64,000 nt of DNA from Paenibacillus profundus (lineage in GTDB: Bacteria; Bacillota; Bacilli; Paenibacillales; Paenibacillaceae): NCBI RefSeq assembly GCF_021369635.1, contig NZ_JAJNBZ010000026.1, forward strand, positions 1-64,000, given 5' to 3'. The notes under the pieces were generated by a model, which was not told the DNA's origin, did no database searches, and saw only the letters and a program-made list of their open reading frames with translations. Positions 27,589 through 37,000 of the stretch are shown here, piece after piece. The position numbers and the translations under genes are program-made. Position 1 is the first letter of the stretch, and the number at the start of each line of letters is the position of its first letter.

Positions 27589-28200
27589 ATGCAAATCGCA
27601 CCGCACGAACTGCACTGGAAAGATGCTTACAAATTGTTAATCGGCTCCATCCTGCCGCGTCCGATTGCCTTCGTCTCTACAATAGACGGGGAGGGCACGG
27701 CTAATCTTGCCCCGTTCAGCTTTTTTACGGCCATTTGCGCGGAGCCGATGTTGGTCTGCTTCGCGCCGATGCGCAGAGGGACGGACGGCAGCAAGAAAGA
27801 CACGCTTGCGAACATCGAAGCGACCGGTGAATTTGTCGTGAACATCGTCGGGGAACGCATCGTTGAGCCGATGAATGAGACTGCCGCCGAATACAGCCCC
27901 GACGTCGATGAATTTGAAGCGGCGGGGCTGACGAAGGTTCCTAGTGAGATCGTTCGTCCTTACCGGGTGAAGGAGAGCGACGTCCACATGGAATGCGTGC
28001 TCCACGATATCATCACCTTCGGCGAACAGCCGGGCGCGGGCAGTCTGGTCATCGGCCAAGTAGCGTTCATGCATATTAACGACGAGCTGTACGCCGACGG
28101 GAAGATCAACGCCGAGAAGCTGCTTCCCATTGGGCGCATGGCGGGCCACGTGTACACCCGGGCCGTGTCCGACACGTTCGTGCTGGAAAGAAAAAAGTAG
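27589..28200 (+). CDS. Flavin reductase family protein in the tyrosine operon
   Basis: A 203-residue FMN-binding split-barrel protein: LIGSILPRPIAFVSTIDGEG, NLAPFSFFTAICAEP and FVVNIVGERI are the family motifs. Members reduce flavin with NAD(P)H or act as FMN-dependent oxidoreductases. Its step in tyrosine breakdown is not obvious, since homogentisate cleavage needs no flavin; it may feed an accessory hydroxylase or have another role. 27 bases after hppD, with GGGAAGGAG upstream. Belongs to the operon by spacing and direction. Confidence 0.88.
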   Translation: MQIAPHELHWKDAYKLLIGSILPRPIAFVSTIDGEGTANLAPFSFFTAICAEPMLVCFAPMRRGTDGSKKDTLANIEATGEFVVNIVGERIVEPMNETAAEYSPDVDEFEAAGLTKVPSEIVRPYRVKESDVHMECVLHDIITFGEQPGAGSLVIGQVAFMHINDELYADGKINAEKLLPIGRMAGHVYTRAVSDTFVLERKK

Positions 28201-28226
28201 ACCTTGAGCGGGGGACGGAAGAGCCT

Positions 28227-29192
28227 ATGAAGTTTGTGACCTTTGACAACGGCTCAGGGGAACCGCGTTCCGGCTGGCTGAAGGATCATGTCATTATTGA
28301 TATGCACGCCATAAGCGGAGGCCGGCTTCCTAGAGATTTGCTGGATTTTGTGCGCCAGCAGGAGCATATGGCTGACGTTGTTCGGATTGATCAAGATCTT
28401 GGTCATGATGTAGAGGAATTGTCCGCCCATGAAGCCGTTTATGCGTTGAAAGACGTTATATTGTGCGCGCCTATTCCGAAGCCGCCGAGTGTGCGCGACT
28501 TTTACGCGTTCGAAGCGCATGTGAGAACGGCAAGACAAAGACGGGGGCTGGATGTCGTTCCAGAGTGGTACCGGTTCCCGGTTTTTTATTTCACCAATCA
28601 TCAGGCCATCATCGGTCCGGGTGAGCAGGTGAGACGGCCTCTTGCATGCACCTCGTTGGATTATGAATTGGAAGTTGCCTGCGTAATTGGAAAAGAAGGC
28701 AAAAACATCTCAACTAGCGAAGCGGAATCCTATATTTTTGGCTATTGCATCATGAATGACTGGAGCGCGCGCGATATTCAAAGGGAAGAAGTGAAGGTGG
28801 GACTCGGTCCGGCAAAAGGCAAAGATTTCGCCACGTCGCTCGGCCCGTACCTCGTCACCGTAGACGAGTTGGAACAGCACCGAGCGGGTGAGCGGTACGA
28901 TCTGACAATGACGGCCCGCGTCAATGGCGTGGAGCTGTCACGCGGCAACTTCCGCGACATCCATTATACCTTCGGGGACATGATAGCAAGGGCGTCGGCG
29001 GATGCAACGCTGTACCCTGGTGATGTCATCGGGTCGGGGACAGTCGGAACGGGGTGCATTCTGGAACTTGGGACGGAAGTGCATCGCTGGCTTGAACCCG
29101 GTGATGTCGTCGAACTTGAAGTGACGGGACTTGGCGTGCTGCGCAACGTCATCGGAGAATCGTCGGTGTGCGGTTTGTCAGATCGGAGTTGA
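28227..29192 (+). CDS. Fumarylacetoacetate hydrolase family protein
   Basis: 321 residues with the FAH core: SLDYELEVACVIGKEGKNI, GYCIMNDWSARDIQ, GPAKGKDFATSLGPYLVT, GDMIARASADATLYPGDVIG and GTGCILELG. The acidic metal ligands (E/E/D around ELEVA and NDWSARD) are kept. It should cleave fumarylacetoacetate, or maleylacetoacetate directly, to acetoacetate plus fumarate/maleate. Most FAH relatives act on other beta-diketo acids; the place between hppD and hmgA makes the tyrosine role likely. RBS GGGGGACGGAAGAG upstream. Confidence 0.92.
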   Translation: MKFVTFDNGSGEPRSGWLKDHVIIDMHAISGGRLPRDLLDFVRQQEHMADVVRIDQDLGHDVEELSAHEAVYALKDVILCAPIPKPPSVRDFYAFEAHVRTARQRRGLDVVPEWYRFPVFYFTNHQAIIGPGEQVRRPLACTSLDYELEVACVIGKEGKNISTSEAESYIFGYCIMNDWSARDIQREEVKVGLGPAKGKDFATSLGPYLVTVDELEQHRAGERYDLTMTARVNGVELSRGNFRDIHYTFGDMIARASADATLYPGDVIGSGTVGTGCILELGTEVHRWLEPGDVVELEVTGLGVLRNVIGESSVCGLSDRS

Positions 29193-29216
29193 ATGGAAGA
29201 GAGGAGGGCGTGTTCG

Positions 29217-30398
29217 ATGGCCTATTATCGTCAGATGGGAGAAATCCCAAAGAAAAGGCATACGATGTTCCGCAAGGAAGACGGCACCTTGTATCGCGAG
29301 CAAGTAATGGGTACGAAAGGATTCTCGGGCATCCAATCGATATTGTATCATCATCATCCGCCTACGGCTGTTAGCAAAGCGGAAGTACATGCGAAATTCA
29401 ACATCGAATTCGAGGAACAAGGAGCACTGCGTCACCGGCATCTGCTGACTGGGGGATGCAAGGAAACGGGCGATGCCGTTGATGGAAGACGCTATATGCT
29501 GGGCAACGAAGACGTGCTCATCGCCGTTGCGAATGCGAACCAATCCATGGATTATTACTACCGCAATGGGGACGGGGACGAGCTCTTGTTCGTGCATGAA
29601 GGAACAGGGATCGTCGAAACCATGTTCGGAACGCTGCATTACCGTCCAGGGGATTATATTAACATCCCGATAGGAACTATTTACAGGATCATTCCAGATG
29701 CAGGAGAATCCAAGCTGCTGGTAGTGGAAACGAACAGTTGGATTACAACCCCCAAGCGCTACCGCAATTCGCATGGACAGCTGCTCGAACACAGTCCTTT
29801 CTGCGAACGGGATTTTCGCGGACCCGAGAAGCTCGAAACCCATGTGGAATGCGGAGAGTTCGAGGTAAGAACGAAATCTAGAGGCTTTATTCATGCACAT
29901 ACCTTCAACCATCATCCTTTCGATGTCGTAGGTTGGGACGGTTATTTATATCCATGGATTTTTAATATCGGGGATTTCGAGCCAATTACGGGGCGCATTC
30001 ATATGCCGCCGCCAATCCATCAGACATTCGAAGGCAACAACTTTGTCATTTGCTCCTTCGTTCCCCGCTTATACGACTACCATCCGGAGGGGATTCCCGC
30101 TCCTTATTTTCACAGCAACGTAGACAGCGACGAAGTGCTGTATTATGTCAAAGGCAACTTCATGAGCCGGAAGGGAGTAACGGAGGGATCCATCACTTTG
30201 CATCCATCGGGAATTCCCCATGGCCCGCATCCTGGCAAGGTTGAAGATAGCATCGGTAAAAAGGAAACGTTGGAGCTAGCGGTGATGATCGACACCTTCC
30301 GCCCGCTTCGTGTCGTGAAACAGGCGCTGCAGTATGAGGATCCCCAATATATGTACAGCTGGTGCGCAGTATCGCCGGAAACAACGCCTACCGTGTAA
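29217..30398 (+). CDS. hmgA: Homogentisate 1,2-dioxygenase
   Basis: 393 residues. Opens the homogentisate ring to maleylacetoacetate. The C-terminal cupin carries the iron site: [17 protein letters not shown] (His and Glu region) and the conserved GIPHGPHPG with the last His. Upstream parts [14 protein letters not shown] and [12 protein letters not shown] are typical of the family. Start ATG at 29217 with GAGAGGAGGG about 8 bases upstream; an in-frame ATG-like start at 29193 lies before that SD. Follows the FAH gene by 24 bases. Confidence 0.95.
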   Translation: MAYYRQMGEIPKKRHTMFRKEDGTLYREQVMGTKGFSGIQSILYHHHPPTAVSKAEVHAKFNIEFEEQGALRHRHLLTGGCKETGDAVDGRRYMLGNEDVLIAVANANQSMDYYYRNGDGDELLFVHEGTGIVETMFGTLHYRPGDYINIPIGTIYRIIPDAGESKLLVVETNSWITTPKRYRNSHGQLLEHSPFCERDFRGPEKLETHVECGEFEVRTKSRGFIHAHTFNHHPFDVVGWDGYLYPWIFNIGDFEPITGRIHMPPPIHQTFEGNNFVICSFVPRLYDYHPEGIPAPYFHSNVDSDEVLYYVKGNFMSRKGVTEGSITLHPSGIPHGPHPGKVEDSIGKKETLELAVMIDTFRPLRVVKQALQYEDPQYMYSWCAVSPETTPTV

Positions 30399-30420
30399 GC
30401 TGATGAAAGGGGCGCATGCA

Positions 30421-31149
30421 ATGAACAAGGGGAAAGTGGTACATTCCGCCGCAGAGGCGATTCAAGACATCCGGGACGGCGCTACCTTGATTGTGGGGGG
30501 ATTCGGCTTATGCGGAATCCCTGAACAAGCGATATTGACCTTGCGGGACAAGGGAGTGAAGGATTTAACCATCGTCAGCAACAACTGCGGAGTGGATGAC
30601 TGGGGGCTCGGTCTCCTGCTAGCCAATAACCAAATCAAGAAGATGATCTCCTCCTATGTGGGGGAGAACAAAATCTTTGAACGGCAATTTCTTAGCGGCG
30701 AGCTCGAGGTAGAGCTCGTTCCGCAAGGCACGCTGGCCGAGCGGATAAGGGCAGGCGGAGCTGGCATTCCGGCCTTCTATACGGCAACGGGAGTCGGCAC
30801 ATCGGTTGCGGAAGGCAAGGAGCATAAACAATTCAATGGCCGCACATACATTATGGAAGAAGCGATTGTCGGCGATTTTGCGTTTGTAAAAGCGTGGAAG
30901 GCAGATACGCTCGGTAATCTAATCTATCGGAATACGGCCCGGAACTTTAACCCTTTGGCTGCGGCCGCAGCCAAAGTTACGATTGCCGAAGCGGAGGAGA
31001 TAGTCGAGACAGGACAATTGGATCCGAATCACATCCATACGCCTGGCATTTACGTGCAACGGCTGCTGCTCGGAACCGGCTATGAAAAGCGGATCGAACG
31101 GCGCACCGTTCTTCGAACCGCCTCACAGGGAACGGAGGGAGTGAGATGA
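30421..31149 (+). CDS. scoA: 3-oxoacid CoA-transferase subunit A
   Basis: 242 residues, alpha subunit of a SCOT/AtoDA-type transferase: [63 protein letters not shown]. With subunit B it moves CoA from succinyl-CoA (or acetyl-CoA) to acetoacetate, the product of the FAH step. Start at 30421, after GAAAGGGG. The stop overlaps the start of subunit B (ATGA). Confidence 0.94.
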   Translation: MNKGKVVHSAAEAIQDIRDGATLIVGGFGLCGIPEQAILTLRDKGVKDLTIVSNNCGVDDWGLGLLLANNQIKKMISSYVGENKIFERQFLSGELEVELVPQGTLAERIRAGGAGIPAFYTATGVGTSVAEGKEHKQFNGRTYIMEEAIVGDFAFVKAWKADTLGNLIYRNTARNFNPLAAAAAKVTIAEAEEIVETGQLDPNHIHTPGIYVQRLLLGTGYEKRIERRTVLRTASQGTEGVR

Positions 31150-31805
31150 GCGACGCTCGTCTGGTCATCGTCAAGCGTGCCGTGCTGGAAATCGCGGACG
31201 GCATGAACGTGAATCTGGGAATCGGCATGCCGACGCTCGTCGCAGGTGAAATTCCGCCGGAGTTCAGCGTCATGCTTCATTCCGAGAACGGCTTGCTCGG
31301 AATCGGTCCTTATCCGTTGGAAGGAAGCGAAGATCCGGATCTGATCAATGCGGGCAAAGAAACGGTAACCGCCGTGCAAGGCGCTTCCTACTTCGACAGT
31401 GCCGAATCGTTCGCCATGATCCGGGGAGGTCATATCGATGTCGCTATCTTAGGTGGAATGGAAGTATCGGAACAAGGCGATCTCGCGAACTGGATGATAC
31501 CCGGGAAAATGATTAAAGGCATGGGCGGAGCCATGGATCTGGTGAGCGGCGCCAAGAGAATCGTAGTCATTATGGAGCATGTGAACAAGCACGGCGAACC
31601 CAAGATTAAACGTCAGTGCAGTCTGCCGTTAACGGGCAGGCGGGTCGTTAACCGATTAATCACCGATTTGGCCGTATTTGATTTCACGGAGGAAGGCATG
31701 GTATTGATTGAAACCCAGCAAGGAGCCAGCGTAGAAGTAATTCGGCAAAAGACCGAAGCTTCATTTACGGTCAGCCCCGATCTGAGGACGGCAAATACGT
31801 TGTGA
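31146..31805 (+). CDS. scoB: 3-oxoacid CoA-transferase subunit B
   Basis: 219 residues, beta subunit. The catalytic Glu lies in SENGLLGIG; other family motifs are [49 protein letters not shown] and CSLPLTGR. Overlaps subunit A by 4 bases, so both subunits are made in equal amounts. Confidence 0.95.
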   Translation: MSDARLVIVKRAVLEIADGMNVNLGIGMPTLVAGEIPPEFSVMLHSENGLLGIGPYPLEGSEDPDLINAGKETVTAVQGASYFDSAESFAMIRGGHIDVAILGGMEVSEQGDLANWMIPGKMIKGMGGAMDLVSGAKRIVVIMEHVNKHGEPKIKRQCSLPLTGRRVVNRLITDLAVFDFTEEGMVLIETQQGASVEVIRQKTEASFTVSPDLRTANTL

Positions 31806-31833
31806 CGGTACTATTGTATAGGAGGATGTTCTC

Positions 31834-32952
31834 ATGCATGTTTCGGTCAAAATTCCGACCCGGAAAGAGATTGAGCATCTGGGCGTTTACGTTCCAGGCA
31901 AACCGATTGAAGAGGTAAAAAGGGAGTTCGGCCTTACCGACATCGCCAAGCTTGCGTCGAACGAAAATCCATACGGCTGCTCGGATCTGGCGAAACGAGC
32001 CGTCATTCGTGAAATGGATAAATCGGCCTTGTACCCGGAAGGAACAGCCCCCGAATTAGCGGCGAAATTATCCGTTCACCTCGGGATCGAGCGGGAGCGC
32101 ATTATTGTTGGCAACGGCTCTGACGAGATTATCCGATTGCTGACGCGGAGCTACATTTCAGCAGGCGATGAAGCGATTATGGGCAATGTCACCTTTTCGC
32201 GCTATGAGACCAACGTGCGCATCGAAGGAGGCGTACCGATAACTGTGCCGCTGATCGACGGCGTGCACGATCTTGCCGGAATGCTGCAGGCCGTCGGTAC
32301 GAACACCAAAATGATATTCGTGTGCAATCCGAACAATCCCACGGGAACGATTGTCGGGCGCAGCGAGCTGCTTTCTTTTATCAAAGAGGTACCAAGCCAC
32401 ATTTTACTCGTTATCGACGAAGCCTATTGCGAATATGTGTCAGACCCCGCGTTTTTGCAAACCATTCCGCTGCTCGCGAGTCATCCGAACCTGGTCATTC
32501 TGCGCACGTTTTCTAAAATATACGGTCTAGCCGCGCTGCGCATAGGTTACGGCTTGATGCATCCGTCCGTTGTTCAAGAACTTATTAAAGTAAAAGAGCC
32601 GTTTAATTCGAACCGCTTGGCTCAGGCTGCCGCCATCGCATCACTGGACGACGCTCCATTTGCGGCGGACTGCGCGCGACGCAACGAAGAGGCTAGAAAC
32701 GGTTTGCAGCACGAACTGGAACAAATGGGGCTGTCCTGTTTTCCTTCGCACGCCAATTTTTTGATGGTGAAGCTAGGAAAATCCGGGGATGATGTGTTTC
32801 AAGCTTTACTCGCGCAAGGCGTCATCGTGCGTTCAGGCAGTCTGCTCGGATATCCAGATACCATCCGTGTGTCGGTCGGAACGGACCAAGAGAACCACGC
32901 CTTTATTACAGCGCTCCAACGGGTCATCAACGATGGGGATGAACCACGGTGA
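31834..32952 (+). CDS. HisC-type aminotransferase, probably for tyrosine
   Basis: 372 residues, fold type I PLP enzyme of the HisC branch: KLASNENPYG, GNGSDEIIRLL, CNPNNPTGTIV, IDEAYCEYV, Schiff-base Lys in RTFSKIYGLAALRIGYG, and C-terminal VRSGSLLGYPDTIRVSVG. The length equals histidinol-phosphate aminotransferases (about 360), and annotation as hisC would be natural. Its place between scoB and the thiolase suggests it makes 4-hydroxyphenylpyruvate from tyrosine; HisC proteins of Bacillus are known to accept aromatic residues. RBS AGGAGGATG at 31821-31829. Confidence 0.9.
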   Translation: MHVSVKIPTRKEIEHLGVYVPGKPIEEVKREFGLTDIAKLASNENPYGCSDLAKRAVIREMDKSALYPEGTAPELAAKLSVHLGIERERIIVGNGSDEIIRLLTRSYISAGDEAIMGNVTFSRYETNVRIEGGVPITVPLIDGVHDLAGMLQAVGTNTKMIFVCNPNNPTGTIVGRSELLSFIKEVPSHILLVIDEAYCEYVSDPAFLQTIPLLASHPNLVILRTFSKIYGLAALRIGYGLMHPSVVQELIKVKEPFNSNRLAQAAAIASLDDAPFAADCARRNEEARNGLQHELEQMGLSCFPSHANFLMVKLGKSGDDVFQALLAQGVIVRSGSLLGYPDTIRVSVGTDQENHAFITALQRVINDGDEPR

Positions 32953-33034
32953 ACCGGGGATAAACGGGGATAGCAAGGATTAGCCCAAGCCCAGGAAAAG
33001 TGATTTACGCTAAAAAAGCGGGGGAGGTGATGGT

Positions 33035-34216
33035 CTGACTGACGTCGTTATTGCGAGCGCCGTGCGAACGCCGATTGGCTCGTTTATGGGAGGATTGAGT
33101 CAAGTGCCGGCCGTTGATCTGGGCGCATTGGTCATCAAAGAAACGCTGGAGCGAGCGGGAATCCCCCTTGATGCAGTACAAGAGGTCGTAATGGGGAATG
33201 TGCTGCAGTCCGGTCTCGGTCAAGGACCCGCCCGTCAGGCTGCAGTCCGATCAGGCCTATCCTATGAGGTGCCGGCGGTTACGGTTAATAAAATATGCGG
33301 TTCAGGCCTGAAAGCGGTCATCATGGCCGCGCAAGCCGTCAAGGCGGGGGACGCCGAACTGATCGTAGCAGGCGGGATGGAAAATATGTCGCTGGCTCCT
33401 TACTTATTGCAGCAAGGCAGATCCGGCTACCGCCTAGGAGATGGGACGATTGCGGATAGCATCATGAAAGACGGGCTTACATGCGCCATTTACGACATTC
33501 ATATGGGGATGACAGCGGAAAACATAGCAGAGAAATATCAAATCACAAGAGAACAGCAAGATGCGTTTGCGTTAACAAGTCAGCAGCGTGCCCAACAGGC
33601 ATGGAAACAGCAGCGATTTGCCGATGAGATTGTAAATGTGGCGTTGCGGGACAAGAAGGGCCATGTAACCATGATGGAATCGGATGAACACCCTCGACCG
33701 GATGTAACGGCGGATGCGTTGGCACGATTGAAGCCTGCGTTCAAGCGAGACGGCACCGTAACGGCCGGGAACGCTTCCGGCATCAATGACGGGGCGGCAG
33801 CGGTTGTGGTCTGCTCATCGCGCAAGGCGAAGGAGCTCGGGCTCACCATACTTGCACGCATCCGCTCTTACGCATCCACAGGCATTGATCCGTCGATTAT
33901 GGGCATGGGGCCGGTCTCTGCTGCGCAGGCGGCTTTACAGAAGGCGGGAATGTCCATACAAGATATTGATCTGGCGGAATTAAACGAAGCCTTCGCCGCA
34001 CAGTCGATTGCGGTAATGCGCGAACTAGGACTCGATCAGGCTATCGTAAACGTAAACGGTGGCGCCGTTGCGTTAGGACACCCGATTGGAGCAAGTGGAG
34101 CGCGCATTCTGGTTACGCTGCTGCATGAAATGAAGAGAAGGCAGGCGGCAGCGGGTCTCGCTGCCCTATGCGTAGGCGGTGGTCACGGAGTCGCTGTCAT
34201 CGTTGAACAAATATAA
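33035..34216 (+). CDS. Acetyl-CoA C-acetyltransferase (thiolase)
   Basis: About 393 residues if begun at CTG 33035 (TDVVIASAVRTPIG), the usual N terminus and length of the family. No ATG, GTG or TTG lies in frame between the TAA near 33012 and a GTG at 33062, which would cut the first strand. GGAGG at 33023-33027 is 7 bases from the CTG. Catalytic Cys in NKICGSGLKAV, His in GHPIGASGARI and the C-terminal Cys/His in CVGGGHGVAVI are all present. It splits acetoacetyl-CoA into two acetyl-CoA, the last step of the operon. Confidence 0.93.
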   Translation: MTDVVIASAVRTPIGSFMGGLSQVPAVDLGALVIKETLERAGIPLDAVQEVVMGNVLQSGLGQGPARQAAVRSGLSYEVPAVTVNKICGSGLKAVIMAAQAVKAGDAELIVAGGMENMSLAPYLLQQGRSGYRLGDGTIADSIMKDGLTCAIYDIHMGMTAENIAEKYQITREQQDAFALTSQQRAQQAWKQQRFADEIVNVALRDKKGHVTMMESDEHPRPDVTADALARLKPAFKRDGTVTAGNASGINDGAAAVVVCSSRKAKELGLTILARIRSYASTGIDPSIMGMGPVSAAQAALQKAGMSIQDIDLAELNEAFAAQSIAVMRELGLDQAIVNVNGGAVALGHPIGASGARILVTLLHEMKRRQAAAGLAALCVGGGHGVAVIVEQI

Positions 34217-34342
34217 TGCAACAGATGTCAACTTTATGGCGCTGCAGAACGCGCTTGACGGACAATCTGCTCCTGAATGGATTGCCCACATCTATCTGGG
34301 CCTTCGACAGGAAGGTCTATTTATTTTCACTCAGATATGGAA

Positions 34343-34379
34343 GGCATTGCGGTCTGGAAGCCGCAGTGTCTTCTTTGTT
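34343..34379 (+). terminator. Terminator of the tyrosine operon
   Basis: GGCATTGCGG pairs over all ten positions (two G-T) with CCGCAGTGTC around a TCTGGAAG loop, then TTCTTTGTTTG. Confidence 0.75.
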
Positions 34380-34429
34380 TGTCATACTGGCGTAACAAAG
34401 CCGGCTTATGATAAACGCGAGGTGAGAAG

Positions 34430-35365
34430 ATGAATCACAACATCAGCGTTAAACGCACGAAACGCACGCTTATTGGATTGTTGGCAAGCTTGCTGCTTAC
34501 TGCAGGCACACTATTCTATAGCTATGACATGGAGCCTAAAACCTTAACGGTGACCAGACATCATATAACAAGCCCTACTATTCCTCATGGCTTTGACGGA
34601 AAGACAATCCTTCAATTTTCAGATGTTCACTTAGGAAAAAACTATACGCATAACCAGCTCCGTACATTAGTGAATCGAATCAATCAGGAGCAGCCGGATA
34701 TCGTGGTGTTTACAGGTGACTTGATAGACAACTTCAATCAATACGGCTCTCAAAGAAAAGGCGCCCAGCCAATATTAGCTCAGATTCAAGCCCCATTGGG
34801 CAAGTATGCGGTGTTCGGCAATCATGACCGTGGAGGCGGGGGAAGCAGGCTGTACAAGCAGTATATGGAGGGGGCCGGATTTACGGTTCTCGTGAACGAA
34901 GCAAGAAAAATTACGGCTGATGACGGGGAGAGCATTACAATCAGCGGTCTGGATGACTTTTTATTGGGCAATCCTGATATTCCCCAAGCCCTTCAACCGC
35001 TGCAAATGGAGGATTTTAACCTCCTTCTGGTGCATGAACCGGATATTGCGGACCTTATTATGAGCTATCCAGTTGATCTCCAGCTCTCCGGCCATAGCCA
35101 CGGCGGACAAGTCCAAATTCCGTGGTTCGGCACGATCTATACGCCGCCGTTGGCCAAAAAATATGTGGAAGGGTGGTATGCTGTAGACGATGCGAACACG
35201 CAAAATAAACCGCTACGGCTCTATGTCAACCGCGGTATCGGCACAACGGAATTGCCCTTCCGCTTTCTGAGCGCGCCGGAACTGACGGTAATCCAACTCC
35301 AGCACAGGAAGTCTTTAATTGACTCCTCCAATCCCAATTCGTTGCCGGCCATTCCGTCCTATTAA
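34430..35365 (+). CDS. Membrane-anchored metallophosphoesterase (YkuE/YaeI-like)
   Basis: 311 residues. One N-terminal hydrophobic helix (LIGLLASLLLTAGTLFYSY) followed by an external calcineurin-like phosphoesterase domain: FSDVHLG, FTGDLID, GNHD, LVHEPD and GHSHGGQ hold all the metal ligands. Such proteins hydrolyse lipid-linked or nucleotide phosphoesters at the membrane (YaeI/LpxH-like in others). RBS AGGTGAGAAG just before the ATG. The last 10 or so residues (NSLPAIPSY) come from sequence that in another frame belongs to a UvrA-like remnant, so the original C terminus was replaced. Confidence 0.9.
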   Translation: MNHNISVKRTKRTLIGLLASLLLTAGTLFYSYDMEPKTLTVTRHHITSPTIPHGFDGKTILQFSDVHLGKNYTHNQLRTLVNRINQEQPDIVVFTGDLIDNFNQYGSQRKGAQPILAQIQAPLGKYAVFGNHDRGGGGSRLYKQYMEGAGFTVLVNEARKITADDGESITISGLDDFLLGNPDIPQALQPLQMEDFNLLLVHEPDIADLIMSYPVDLQLSGHSHGGQVQIPWFGTIYTPPLAKKYVEGWYAVDDANTQNKPLRLYVNRGIGTTELPFRFLSAPELTVIQLQHRKSLIDSSNPNSLPAIPSY

Positions 35366-35532
35366 TCGAGCATGATCCCTATGTATTGTCCTATTGCGAT
35401 TATTTGATTGAATTAGGACCGGCCGGAGGTAATCAAGGCGGTGAGATTGTCGCTAGCGGTACGCCAGAGGAACTAAGAAAGGATGCTTGATCGGCGATTG
35501 GCTCGTTTTTAGCTGAAGATAAGAACTCATAA
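35335..35532 (+). pseudogene. UvrA-like ATPase, C-terminal remnant
   Basis: In one plus frame: AGHSVLLIEHDPYVLSYCDY, then LIELGPAGGNQGGEIVASGT, PEELRKDA, a TGA at 35488-35490, and SAIGSFLAEDKNS before TAA. This is the Walker B/H-loop end of UvrA-type ATPases (IEHD, D.I.LGPGGG..GG, GTPEE). The rest of the gene is absent and the fragment overlaps the 3' end of the phosphoesterase gene in another frame. Confidence 0.75.
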
Positions 35533-35909
35533 AATAAGAATAGGCTGTCAAACTACTCTGCAAATTTTCCATATGTCCATTCTCCCATACCGTCAGGAAG
35601 GATGACGACGGGGATGATATCCCTGCCAATTCGTATATACCAGGCCATACAGCGGTCCCTCATAATGACTGATAACGAGAGTCGCCCTTGGGCGCGTCGC
35701 CTCCTGAAGGATGGGGAGAATGAAGCAAAGGGGTGGATGAAGCGAATCACCGTCAGTCTGAACGCACTTGCACGAACGGAGCATTTCGTTGATGATGAAG
35801 AGTTAATGTATTGCTTGTTGAGAGATGGTACGCCTTAAGGCGTGTCCGTCCCGGCCAGCTGCTCGACCTCGAACAGCAGCGGGGACGGATGTGGATGAGT
35901 GCTGAACTT
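35533..35909. other. Gene-poor region with coding debris
   Basis: No intact gene. A plus ORF ends at 35838 with NALARTEHFVDDEELMY, the relative of the fragment at 25769. A minus ORF ending near 35553 reads MAWYIRIGRDIIPVVILPDG, protein-like but not recognised. Both lack convincing starts. Confidence 0.35.
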
Positions 35910-36812
35910 CTAATCGCGGCCTGCTTCAACCAGCTTCTGCGCTACCATCGTCGGATTGGTATGGAAGGGAGTCATATGGTCGCCTTTTGCGGTAATCAAG
36001 CGGAACAGACCGAGGCAGCTCGACATGTGCGGATGCCACCCATACTGCTCGCCTTGCGGCACCGCCGTGTCTTCTGTGAGGTAGAAGTAGCTTTTAGGGA
36101 TGTCGAGACGGTAGAACTTTGTTAAATCAAGTTTCTCGAACAACGGACCAGCTGGCTCGGGCGTAACCGTATTATAAACCTTTTGCGCCAGATCAAGGCT
36201 GGCCGTATTCATGAACGTTTCACGCCAGATTGGAAAGGGCAGCATAATCGTGTTGTCTTTCGATTTTTTCGCAAGATCAGCCCATAAAGCTTTGCCTTGC
36301 GACGGAATCTCGTCCGCAGCGCTATTTCCGTCTGCAACGACAAACGCATCCATAAACACGAGACGCCTAATGCGGCTAGGAATCCGTTCCGCCACTTTGG
36401 AAATGACCGTGCCCCCAAAGCTATGGCCTACAAGGACAATATTGTTCAAATTTCTTTCTGTTATAAAGTTTACGACGGCATCAACGTAATTGGTATGGGT
36501 CACTGCTTTGTTCGGATCTTTGCCGTGTCCCGGCAGGTTGGGGGTGTACACTTTGTTGCCTGTATTGCGCAGTCTCTCGGCCGTCATGTTCCAATAGCTG
36601 GAGTCGCCCCACGCGCCGTGGACAAGGACAAAGGTAAGCGGCCTTTCTATTCTCACGGCTAGTTCTAGGGATTCTGCATATACGGGCTCGGTTGGGGACG
36701 TAACGGCCATGCTCCTCATCGCCAAGTGCGAGCAAGGATGCAGAACGGTTACGGGATAAGGGGAGTAAGTATATGGCCGAAAGTAAGGAGGTTGATACGG
36801 GTAATGATACAT
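35910..36812 (-). CDS. Alpha/beta hydrolase (esterase-like)
   Basis: 300 residues. After an unusual Tyr/Pro-rich N terminus (MYHYPYQPPYFRPYTYSPYP) of about 50 residues, a standard hydrolase fold: oxyanion motif LVHGAWGDSSYW, PNLPGHG, nucleophile VGHSFGG (about residue 130), and catalytic His in KGDHMTPFHTNP. It resembles the plant/bacterial salicylate esterase or pyrethroid hydrolase group; substrate unknown. GAAGGTGAATG lies just before the ATG at 36812. The N-terminal extension is odd for a cytoplasmic enzyme and resembles spore coat proteins, so surface location is possible. Confidence 0.87.
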   Translation of the reverse strand: MYHYPYQPPYFRPYTYSPYPVTVLHPCSHLAMRSMAVTSPTEPVYAESLELAVRIERPLTFVLVHGAWGDSSYWNMTAERLRNTGNKVYTPNLPGHGKDPNKAVTHTNYVDAVVNFITERNLNNIVLVGHSFGGTVISKVAERIPSRIRRLVFMDAFVVADGNSAADEIPSQGKALWADLAKKSKDNTIMLPFPIWRETFMNTASLDLAQKVYNTVTPEPAGPLFEKLDLTKFYRLDIPKSYFYLTEDTAVPQGEQYGWHPHMSSCLGLFRLITAKGDHMTPFHTNPTMVAQKLVEAGRD

Positions 36813-36894
36813 GTTTCATTCACCTTCTCATCATTTTTGTGCATCTGCCTATACCATATGCCGAAGACGGGAATATTGCGCCGATCTGACGCTG

Positions 36895-36923
36895 TTGACA
36901 GCATTAATGGCTATGATTATAAT
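36895..36923 (+). promoter_or_regulatory. Consensus sigma-A promoter of the MFS gene
   Basis: TTGACA (36895-36900), 17 bases, TATAAT (36918-36923): a perfect match. Just downstream the 10-mer CAACTATGGT occurs twice (36932-36941 and 36974-36983), 42 bases apart (four helical turns); the second is part of CAAC-TATG-GTTG. These look like operator half-sites. Both the strength of the promoter and the sites suggest tight repression. Confidence 0.7.
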
Positions 36924-37000
36924 GGTCGTAGCAACTATGGTCACATCTATTAAAGTGAGGTCTAATCATTTGACAACTATGGTTGCGATAAGTATAGGAG

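Noticed and set aside
31834-32952. Calling this gene hisC for histidine synthesis
   Set aside because: Sequence fits the HisC branch, but the operon is for tyrosine breakdown, so a catabolic aromatic aminotransferase is more likely.
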